Assembly (NCBI GenBank): GCA_965369995.1
Contig: CBDURO010000028.1
Location: 1-20,709, forward strand
Direction: 5' to 3'
Source: JAHJCW01 sp965369995
GTDB taxonomy: Bacteria; Fidelibacterota; Marinisomatia; Marinisomatales; JAHJCW01
Length of the DNA: 20,709 nt
This document shows positions 8,770-14,929 of the stretch, one piece after another (the stretch's first letter is position 1; every line of letters starts with the position of its first letter). The notes under the pieces are model-generated. The model made no database searches, was not told the DNA's origin, and saw only the letters and a program-made list of their open reading frames with translations. The position numbers were made by a program, and so were the translations under genes.

Positions 8770-10047
8770 TTATTTCGCTAAATACTCTCTTGCCATCTTT
8801 TCGCCTTCTTCAATATTTACTTTAAGAAGTAAAAATCCACCGATAATAAATAGAATCAAAATTGAAAGAATGCCTAGTCTTACATTACCTGTAACTATTG
8901 TTATTGTACCAAGCATAAATGGTCCAATAACTGCAGCAAATTTGCCTAGCATATTATAAAACCCAAAAAACTCAGCAGCTTTTTCTTTTGGTATCAATCT
9001 AGTGTACAAACTTCGGCTAAGTGCTTGTATACCTCCTTGGAAAAGACCAATCATACCAGCCAAAATAAAGAAATGCCATGTTTGAGTCATAAAGTATCCT
9101 AAAAACGTTATAACACCATAACCTATAATACCAGTCATAATGGCTTTTTTTAAACCTACTTTATTGGAGTATTTCGCAAATAATAATGTGCATGGGAAAG
9201 CAATAAATTGAACCATCAATAGAGCAATTATCAAAGCGCTATCATCAAATCCAAGTGTCACACCGATATCAACAGCCATTCTGACAATTGTATCAACACC
9301 ATCGATGTAAAACCAATAAGCAAAAAGAAATAATCCAACTACTTTAAGATGTTTAATATCTCGAACTGTGTCTGCAAGTTGTTTCCAACCTAAATTAATT
9401 GATTTAATAATGCCAACTTTTTTATATATTTTTGGTTCTTCTACCCATAAAAAGATAGGGATAGAAAAGACAGCCCACCAAATTGCTACAGATAGAAACG
9501 ATAGTCTAATCGCTGTTGCGCCATCGGCGATTCCAAACATTTCCGGCATTTGATACATTAATACATTTGCTAAAAATAAAATTCCTCCTCCTAAATATCC
9601 TAAACCAAATCCAAGAGATGATACATAGTCTACCTTCTTTTCAGATGCTACCCCCGGTAATAATGAATCATAAAATATATTTCCGCCTGAGAATCCAACA
9701 GTAGCCAAAATATAAAATAGGATAGCTATCTGCCATTGTCCCTGAGCAACCATCCATAAACCACCGGTCATGATAACTCCAAGGAATGCAAATGTGAATA
9801 AGAATTTCTTTTTCGTTGTTCCACGATCTGCAATAGCACCTAGGAAAGGAGCAAGTGCTGCCACCAATATTGATGCAATTGAATTGGCGAGTCCAAGATA
9901 ATAGGTACTTTGTGTAAGATTTTCAGGATTCGCCCAATATTTTTTAAAGAAAATTGGAAAAAAACCTGCCATTACTGTTGTTGCGAATGCTGAATTTGCC
10001 CAATCATATAAAGCCCAACTTCTAATCGTTTTTTTGTTATCAAGCAT
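8770..10047 (-). CDS. MFS transporter, Atg22/UMF1-like family
   Basis: The 425-residue protein is strongly hydrophobic and fits about 12 transmembrane helices. The N-terminus KKTIRSWALYDWANSAFATT is the recognisable signature of bacterial Atg22-like MFS proteins. The first inter-helix loop has GAIADRGTTKKK (69-80), a variant of MFS motif A, and a charged central loop (VEEPKIYKK) separates the two halves. The substrate of bacterial members is not established; the yeast relative Atg22 exports amino acids from the vacuole. The ATG is preceded by GGAGG. It is apparently monocistronic, with a terminator after its stop. Confidence 0.9.
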   Translation of the reverse strand: MLDNKKTIRSWALYDWANSAFATTVMAGFFPIFFKKYWANPENLTQSTYYLGLANSIASILVAALAPFLGAIADRGTTKKKFLFTFAFLGVIMTGGLWMVAQGQWQIAILFYILATVGFSGGNIFYDSLLPGVASEKKVDYVSSLGFGLGYLGGGILFLANVLMYQMPEMFGIADGATAIRLSFLSVAIWWAVFSIPIFLWVEEPKIYKKVGIIKSINLGWKQLADTVRDIKHLKVVGLFLFAYWFYIDGVDTIVRMAVDIGVTLGFDDSALIIALLMVQFIAFPCTLLFAKYSNKVGLKKAIMTGIIGYGVITFLGYFMTQTWHFFILAGMIGLFQGGIQALSRSLYTRLIPKEKAAEFFGFYNMLGKFAAVIGPFMLGTITIVTGNVRLGILSILILFIIGGFLLLKVNIEEGEKMAREYLAK

Positions 10048-10092
10048 GGTTCCTCCGGTTTGGTTTAATTGTACATTCTAAAATGTTAAGGA

Positions 10093-10120
10093 AATTTAAT
10101 ACGAATTTGATGATATTCAA
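10093..10120 (-). promoter_or_regulatory. Candidate promoter of the MFS gene
   Basis: On the minus strand, TTGAAT (10115-10120) and TAAATT (10093-10098) are spaced by 16 nt, about 45 nt before the ATG. The same TAAATT hexamer appears at -10 in two other candidates here (tRNA-Ala and the prolyl isomerase). The match is weak. Confidence 0.3.
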
Positions 10121-10195
10121 CAAAATATATAGGTAGGAAAAGAATGAAAAGAAATTATTAATAGAATTTTAAATCTTCAATCTTGAATGTGACAG

Positions 10196-10244
10196 TGGAG
10201 CCAGACAGGATCGAACCTACGACCTTTGGGTTTTGAGCCCAACG
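10196..10244 (-). pseudogene. tRNA 3'-half remnant (T-arm and acceptor end)
   Basis: Read on the minus strand, this has an anticodon-stem-like hairpin TTGGG-CTCAAAA-CCCAA, a 5-nt AGGTC variable loop, a T-loop TTCGATC and an acceptor end TGGCTCCA. The 5' half (D-arm and 5' acceptor strand) is absent. The loop would read CAA (Leu), yet leucine tRNAs carry a long variable arm, and two T-stem pairs are broken. Its last 30 nt differ at only two positions from the tRNA-Ala(GGC) 3' end at 14797. It is a tRNA-derived fragment, probably a recombination or integration scar. Confidence 0.7.
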
Positions 10245-10272
10245 AAGTGTCAACAATATATGTACTTACAGA

Positions 10273-10294
10273 AAAACGTGTCCAAAACGTGACC
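10273..10294 (+). repeat. Tandem 11-bp repeat beside the tRNA remnant
   Basis: AAAACGTGTCC (10273-10283) is followed directly by AAAACGTGACC (10284-10294), differing at one base. It lies 28 nt from the tRNA remnant. Arm-type binding sites of a recombinase are one possible meaning; this is inference. Confidence 0.45.
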
Positions 10295-10306
10295 TTACTG
10301 TCAATC

Positions 10307-10347
10307 AAAGAGTCCCAAGAAATTAATTTTACTTGGGACTCTTTTTT
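10307..10347 (+). terminator. Strong plus-strand terminator with no gene upstream
   Basis: The 13-bp stem AAAGAGTCCCAAG (10307-10319) / CTTGGGACTCTTT (10332-10344) is followed by T residues to 10347. The nearest gene on its left runs the other way, so its own gene appears to be lost, or it insulates the STAS gene from antisense read-through. Confidence 0.8.
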
Positions 10348-10364
10348 AACAATATTGGAAACTG

Positions 10365-10393
10365 TTGTTTAATTAGTAGTCAATCTTTAGATT
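10365..10393 (+). promoter_or_regulatory. Weak candidate promoter of the STAS gene
   Basis: TTGTTT (10365-10370) and TAGATT (10388-10393) are spaced by 17 nt, with 27 nt to the ATG. The hexamers match only partly; the placement after a terminator is the main support. Confidence 0.25.
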
Positions 10394-10420
10394 TACATAT
10401 CAAAAGAAGAGGAAATATCC

Positions 10421-10756
10421 ATGAGAATAGCAGAAAAATTACATGATGATATTACTGTACTTACGATCTCCGGTAAAATGATGATTGACGCTAAAAGCTC
10501 AGACCTTCACAAACACGTTAAAGAACTCATCAACAAAAATCAAAATAAAGTAGTAATAGACCTTGGCAAAGTAACTTGGTTGGCTAGTGTGGGTTTGGGC
10601 GCAATACTAGCATCCTACACATCCGTAAAAAATGCCGGTGGAGACCTAAAATTAGCTAGATCTACCCGCAAGATCCGCAGTGTACTAATATTTACTCAGC
10701 TCATAAAGATTCTAGAAGATTACGATACTGTACAAGAAGCAGTAGATAGTTTTTAA
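10421..10756 (+). CDS. STAS-domain protein, anti-sigma factor antagonist type
   Basis: The 111-residue protein is one STAS domain of the SpoIIAA/RsbV type: a beta start (ITVLTISGKM), the VVIDLGKVTWL strand (44-54), the GLGAIL helix start (58-63) and a central ...GGDLKLA strand (73-79). In classic members the phosphoacceptor Ser lies in the D-S-S/T-G-L-G motif. Here the motif reads A55-S56-V57-G-L-G, so the acceptor Ser is kept while the flanking Asp and Ser/Thr are not. Such proteins bind anti-sigma kinases and release a sigma factor or other target. No anti-sigma kinase or PP2C phosphatase gene lies nearby, so it is an orphan here. AGAGGA about 9 nt before the ATG supports the start. Confidence 0.85.
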   Translation: MRIAEKLHDDITVLTISGKMMIDAKSSDLHKHVKELINKNQNKVVIDLGKVTWLASVGLGAILASYTSVKNAGGDLKLARSTRKIRSVLIFTQLIKILEDYDTVQEAVDSF

Positions 10757-10935
10757 TTACATATTAGCTACATGGAAGGTTCCTGATGGCAGGTTAATAA
10801 CATATCATTAATTCTGCACCAAATAAAACATATAAGTAGCATTTACAAATTTGACAATTACTTCTTAACCTGTGCTTCTTTCTTCCGCTTTGCTTTAGAA
10901 TATTCTATAATTTTTATCAATATGTAGAAATACTC

Positions 10936-11223
10936 TTAAATAGTGTTATCTATTATATCATTTATTGAAACACCTTCCTTGCCATGCCCCGGGAAATGTG
11001 TATCTTGATCACTCGACAGACGCCAATAAAGACATGGTGTATTCCCCCCTGCCTTTTTAATAACTACTACTTTAGTCTTATACCCATCCTTTTCCTCTAC
11101 ATTTAGTCTAGCAACATTATCTTTTATTTGATCTGCAACTTCATTTTCACTTTTGTTTGCACAGCCTTCAGCAAGTAGATCGATAACTCCTCCATTTGAT
11201 ATTATGATAGGTGGTCTAGCCAT
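10936..11223 (-). CDS. Hypothetical protein downstream of the Ser/Thr kinase
   Basis: This 95-residue protein belongs to no family I recognise. It starts MARPPIIISNGGVID and is predominantly polar. It has two Cys residues (C21, C64) and a distinctive HFPGHGKEG segment near 81-89. AAGGAG lies a suitable distance before the ATG, and the gene starts 20 nt after the kinase stop on the same strand, so co-transcription with the kinase is likely. It could be a substrate or a partner of the kinase; nothing in the sequence proves that. After its TAA the same frame stays open for 25 more codons. It converges on the STAS gene, and no clear terminator was seen between them. Confidence 0.6.
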   Translation of the reverse strand: MARPPIIISNGGVIDLLAEGCANKSENEVADQIKDNVARLNVEEKDGYKTKVVVIKKAGGNTPCLYWRLSSDQDTHFPGHGKEGVSINDIIDNTI

Positions 11224-11243
11224 TTTGCTCTCCTTTTTGTTTG

Positions 11244-13898
11244 TTAATCAAAATATTTTTTATATGAATCAATAATCTCATTATATTCCACTATTCTATT
11301 TAAAAAGTCATTTTTATTTTTTGGATTATCAATATATTTTAATCGTTTTATAATTTCATCATTAGCATTTGATAAATATTTCTTTGCCAGTGAAGTATCA
11401 CCAATTGCAATGTAATAGTTATATAGATTATAGTAAACACTCGTAGCGTAATCTTTGTAAGGTTTGTTTTCGTTCAGGATTGATTCTGCTCTTAAGACTT
11501 CTCTAGCAGCTACCCGTATTTCACCCGCTCTTTGAGCTGTAAGTGCCCATGCTGAATTGGTCCAAATCTCATGTGTTGGATCTTTCAAATTTTTCCAAGA
11601 AATACCTGCGGGCTCAAAATATTTCATTGCTTCATGATAATTACTATTACGCAACATCAATAATCCCAAATATTGATTTGATATCCCAGAATAATAGACA
11701 TCACTAATATCATTTGTCAATTCGATTGATTGCATGAATATATTCATCGCCTCTTCATTATTTCCAACGCAATAGTTAATTTCTCCAAGATTTATTAATG
11801 AGTTTATTTCGTTTTGTTTATCTGAAATTTCACGGGCAGACAGTAGAGAAGCATTTGCGAAATCAAGTGCTGATTCGATTTCCCCCATCCCCATATAACT
11901 ATAACTAATCCCATTTAGCGCATATCCCATTTTACTTTTATCATTAATGCTATCAAATATGTCATATAACTCTTTATAGGATGTCATAGCTGCTTTAAAA
12001 TCCATTGTTTCTAAAAATATACTACCCAAATTAAATAAGGATTCTGCTTCGCCTAGTTTATCATCATAAAACATTGCACTTATTAATCGTGACTCGTTAT
12101 AATATTCTTTAGCTTTCTTATAGTTATTTTGCAAATAATGAATGGTTCCTATATTCCTTAATAACTTAGCTTCATTGTATTTATCATTATGTTTACGCAC
12201 AATTATTAACGCTTTTTCATATTTTTCCGTTGCTCCTTCAAATTGAGACTTGTATAAATCGATATTTCCAATATTTAATATCGCCAATGCAACTGTGCTT
12301 TCATCTTTTAATTCTTCACCATAATCAAGACACTCTTCGAAAATTGCCAATGCTTGATCATAATCAGCAGTTCCTACGTATGATTGACCTAATTGAATTT
12401 TGGCTTGCATAAAATTTGGATATATTTCTAAAGCTTGTTCTAATAAACCTCTAGCGATGTTGGTGTCTTTTTCATATTGTCGTGTTTCCCAAGCATGCTT
12501 TCCCTTTAGATAATACTCATAAGCATCAGGATTGATAATAACCTGAACTTTTGTTGATTTTTTTGTAGATATCCCGAGATTATTTAGTACCGTACCAGCA
12601 AGGATTGTGGTTATTAAACTGGCATTTTTAACCGGTTTAGTCCATTTTTTTGCAAAAATATCTTTACCCGATTTTGGATCAATAATACGACACCATAAAT
12701 CAAATACGCTGTCAGCTTTAAAAAAACTACTTGACAGTAAATAATCTACCCGTAATTTTTCAGCGATCTCAGCCATGCTAAATTCAGATCGCTTAAATTT
12801 ATTTACTTCATTCATAGTTGGAACTCTGATAACACCAGCGCTAGCAACATTTATAATGAGATCTTCGGTAATTCCTCTTGACCAAAAATCATCTTTCGGA
12901 TCGCCAAGATTCTCCATATTCAAAATTCCTATTGATGGGACGTGTGGTGTTCGAATTATCGTAAAATATACGATAGATGAAATAACTGTTATCAAAAGAA
13001 GCGACGCTATTAAATAAAACCAAATTCTATTTTTTGTACTATATATGCTTTTCAGTATTTTCAGTGGAACTGCGGGAATATCTTTATTTCTTTTGTAACT
13101 TTTCAGATCCTGTAATAAATCACTAACCTGTTGAAAACGATCATCAGGATTCTTTTTAAGCATTTTATTTACGATCTGCTCTAATTCAATCGGGATATCA
13201 GAATTAATAGCTGTTATTGTTTTCGGTTCTTCATTGATAATAGAATACATAACAGCTTGATCATAACTATCTTGGAACGGTATTTGATTAGTCAACATTT
13301 CGTATAAAATAACGCCAAGCGACCAAATATCTGTCCTCTGATCAATATTTGAGTTACTAATCTGTTCCGGCGACATATATGCGATTGTACCAGTTGTTCG
13401 GTCAGGACTGATGAGTTTTTCCTGATAACAAACCTTTGCAATTCCGAAGTCTACAATCTTTGCAATTCCGTCATTAGTTATTAAGATATTTCCTGGTTTT
13501 ATATCGCAATGAACAATCTCCTTACTATGAGCTTTTTCCAATCCTTTTGCAATTTGAATTATATACTTTAGAATATTTTTTATGCTGAGTTGTTCTTCCA
13601 GTAATTTTTTCTGAAGAGTTTCACCTTTATAATAATTCATAATAATAAACAGTTGGCCGTCATCTGTTTCACTAATTTCATGAATAACACAAATATTATT
13701 ATGATCCAATGATGAGGCAGATCTAGCTTCACTTACTAAATGCTTTTTTGCATTTGGATCTCGACAGAATTCTTTGGGTAAAAACTTAAGTGCTACTTCC
13801 CTTTTAAGAGTTAAATCTTCTGCTCGGTAGATTTCTCCCATTCCGCCTTCGCCAAGCTTTTCAATAATCTTATAATGGGATATGGTTTTACCAATCAT
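11244..13898 (-). CDS. Membrane Ser/Thr protein kinase with TolB-like and TPR regions
   Basis: The protein has 884 residues. The kinase domain (about 8-270) shows the Gly-rich loop GEGGMG (16-21), K38 in VALKF, E57, the catalytic loop H130-C-D132-I-K134-P-G-N137, D150-F-G and the SPEQ segment (176-179). The usual HRD arginine is Cys, so it is a non-RD kinase. A transmembrane helix at about 293-314 is followed by a TolB/FlgO-like domain (about 321-442: SIGILNMENLG, then WSRGITEDLI and VDYLLSSSF). From about 455 on there are repeated TPR units of roughly 40 residues with Asn-rich, Gly/Ala/Tyr patterns. Kinases with this layout signal from an extracytoplasmic TPR sensor; the target is unknown. 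It is transcribed with the following 95-residue gene. No ribosome binding site is seen. Confidence 0.93.
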   Translation of the reverse strand: MIGKTISHYKIIEKLGEGGMGEIYRAEDLTLKREVALKFLPKEFCRDPNAKKHLVSEARSASSLDHNNICVIHEISETDDGQLFIIMNYYKGETLQKKLLEEQLSIKNILKYIIQIAKGLEKAHSKEIVHCDIKPGNILITNDGIAKIVDFGIAKVCYQEKLISPDRTTGTIAYMSPEQISNSNIDQRTDIWSLGVILYEMLTNQIPFQDSYDQAVMYSIINEEPKTITAINSDIPIELEQIVNKMLKKNPDDRFQQVSDLLQDLKSYKRNKDIPAVPLKILKSIYSTKNRIWFYLIASLLLITVISSIVYFTIIRTPHVPSIGILNMENLGDPKDDFWSRGITEDLIINVASAGVIRVPTMNEVNKFKRSEFSMAEIAEKLRVDYLLSSSFFKADSVFDLWCRIIDPKSGKDIFAKKWTKPVKNASLITTILAGTVLNNLGISTKKSTKVQVIINPDAYEYYLKGKHAWETRQYEKDTNIARGLLEQALEIYPNFMQAKIQLGQSYVGTADYDQALAIFEECLDYGEELKDESTVALAILNIGNIDLYKSQFEGATEKYEKALIIVRKHNDKYNEAKLLRNIGTIHYLQNNYKKAKEYYNESRLISAMFYDDKLGEAESLFNLGSIFLETMDFKAAMTSYKELYDIFDSINDKSKMGYALNGISYSYMGMGEIESALDFANASLLSAREISDKQNEINSLINLGEINYCVGNNEEAMNIFMQSIELTNDISDVYYSGISNQYLGLLMLRNSNYHEAMKYFEPAGISWKNLKDPTHEIWTNSAWALTAQRAGEIRVAAREVLRAESILNENKPYKDYATSVYYNLYNYYIAIGDTSLAKKYLSNANDEIIKRLKYIDNPKNKNDFLNRIVEYNEIIDSYKKYFD

Positions 13899-13907
13899 AT
13901 TTCAATA

Positions 13908-13916
13908 ATTATAACA
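13908..13916 (-). promoter_or_regulatory. Extended -10 promoter directly before the kinase start
   Basis: On the minus strand, TGTTATAAT (13908-13916) matches the extended -10 consensus TGnTATAAT fully. Only 9 nt separate it from the kinase ATG, which puts the expected transcript start 2-3 nt before the ATG. No good -35 is present, as is common for extended -10 promoters. Confidence 0.6.
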
Positions 13917-14399
13917 GATTAGAGTGAAAGGTACAGGCAAATTGATTGTAACTATTGCTCGGTGATTATTTTCGCCTATATAAAAATAAATTCTCTGCAT
14001 TAGTCTCCTCTTTGCAGATATATACGGATTTCGTTGGATTACTGTGGTTAAATAGTAGTACTAAAACCTATTGTTGTTCAACATTTATTAACATATCTAA
14101 AATCAGCGGAATATTTATTATTGTGCGTCTGCACATACTCGATCATCATTCAACGATGATATAATTTTAACCTGCAATTTGGATACATGGCACAACTAGC
14201 TACCAAACTGATTGTTAATTAATATATTAGAAATAACTATTAAAGTGTTTTTCAATAAAATGAAAACTATTACTTATCATAGAACAGCAAATTTATTTTA
14301 TTACGTTTTCCAGTACGATTTATACTTATGCTTTTATAAGAAATCAATCAAATCGTTACATTGCACATTATATATTGATTAGATAAATAGCAAACTTAT
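13917..14399. other. Gene-free region upstream of the kinase
   Basis: About 480 bp without a convincing gene on either strand. It contains small hairpins such as TGTGC/GCACA (14122-14135) and ATCATC/GATGAT (14142-14160), which are too weak to name. It ends at the decayed GIY-YIG remnant. It may be eroded cassette DNA plus the distal kinase promoter region. Confidence 0.5.
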
Positions 14400-14486
14400 T
14401 TAAATATGGTTATAAATATTCTTGGGATGGTCAATATAGTATAAATTTCTACTGGAACTATATAAAATATATACGAAATATTTCAA
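14400..14486 (-). pseudogene. Decayed N-terminal remnant of a second GIY-YIG gene
   Basis: The minus-strand frame reads LKYFVYILYSSSRN then LYYIDHPKNIYNHI and stops. It aligns without gaps to the first 28 codons of the GIY-YIG gene at 14550-14794, shifted by exactly 308 bp. The YIG glycine is Asp, the catalytic Arg (R in NRL) is His, and the rest of the gene is missing. About half of the 13 base differences change the amino acid, which fits loss of selection. Confidence 0.75.
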
Positions 14487-14487
14487 A

Positions 14488-14536
14488 GTGGAGCCAGACG
14501 GGATCGAACCGACGACCTTCCCGATTTCCATCGGGA
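14488..14536 (-). repeat. Second copy of the tRNA-Ala 3' end plus a hairpin
   Basis: Bases 14488-14518 are identical to 14796-14826, the T-arm and acceptor 3' strand of tRNA-Ala(GGC). On the 5' side the tRNA sequence is replaced by an unrelated 7-bp hairpin TCCCGAT-N4-ATCGGGA (14519-14536). It cannot fold into a full tRNA. It lies 13 nt after the stop of the frameshifted GIY-YIG gene and immediately before the decayed copy. Confidence 0.8.
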
Positions 14537-14549
14537 CGTTCTCAGCAAT

Positions 14550-14794
14550 TTATTTATTGATCAACCATTCAATATACTTTTTACTTTTCTTTGATTTGAT
14601 TACCATTTCTCTCTTCATGGCGCCAGAGCGAGTATAAAATTCCTTTTCATGGACAATATCCATGGAATACCGTGTTTTGTGGATTTGTTATAACCATTAT
14701 TATGATAATCAAGACGGTTGTGAATATCCTTGGTATGACCAATATAATATGAATTTCTGCTAGAACTGTATAAAATATAAACGAAATATTTCAA
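14550..14794 (-). pseudogene. Frameshifted single-domain GIY-YIG endonuclease gene
   Basis: The first frame (from TTG at 14792-14794) reads LKYFVYILYSSSRNSYYIGH, then NRLDYHNNG and KSTKHGIPW. This is the GIY-YIG fold with VYI, YIG, the catalytic Arg and the H of YHN. At about 14651-14654 the frame breaks. The other frame continues with HEKEFYTRSGAMKREMVIKS and ends KKYIEWLINK, exactly the usual C-terminal half with its conserved KRE glutamate. Restoring one base gives about 81 residues, normal for the YhbQ-like/COG2827 family. The gene starts 2 nt after the tRNA-Ala 3' end, leaving no room for its own ribosome binding site. A real mutation is likely, though a sequencing error is possible. Confidence 0.8.
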
Positions 14795-14796
14795 AG

Positions 14797-14869
<73 letters not shown>

Positions 14870-14885
14870 ATTTATCAATAAATAA

Positions 14886-14922
14886 GCGGGCGGAATTTAG
14901 TACTTCAAACTGCTTGTTTCAA
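14886..14922 (-). promoter_or_regulatory. Candidate promoter of tRNA-Ala with GC-rich discriminator
   Basis: On the minus strand, TTGAAA (14917-14922) and TAAATT (14894-14899) are 17 nt apart. They are followed by CCGCCCGC (14886-14893), an abrupt GC-rich stretch in AT-rich DNA. GC-rich discriminators between -10 and +1 are typical of stringently controlled stable RNA promoters. The expected start is about 17 nt before the mature tRNA. Confidence 0.55.
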
Positions 14923-14929
14923 CAATCTC

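Larger units (their letters stand above)
10048..10420. other. Intergenic region with tRNA remnant and orphan terminator
   Basis: This 373-bp stretch between divergent genes holds no convincing gene. From left to right it has the MFS gene leader, a tRNA 3'-half remnant, a tandem 11-bp repeat, a plus-strand terminator with no plus-strand gene ahead of it, and a short leader for the STAS gene. Confidence 0.7.

Noticed and set aside
10196..10270. A tRNA-Leu(CAA)
   Set aside because: No 5' half, no long variable arm, and broken T-stem pairs; kept as a remnant only.
10936..11223. A toxin-antitoxin pair formed by the small protein and the STAS gene
   Set aside because: The genes are convergent, not an operon, and neither resembles a toxin or antitoxin.
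13955..14164. A 69-codon plus-strand frame upstream of the kinase
   Set aside because: No ribosome binding site, no family resemblance, low-complexity composition and location in eroded intergenic DNA.
14488..14560. A second functional tRNA gene
   Set aside because: Only the T-arm and 3' acceptor strand are present. The expected D-arm and 5' acceptor are absent and the hairpin before it gives no 7-nt anticodon loop.
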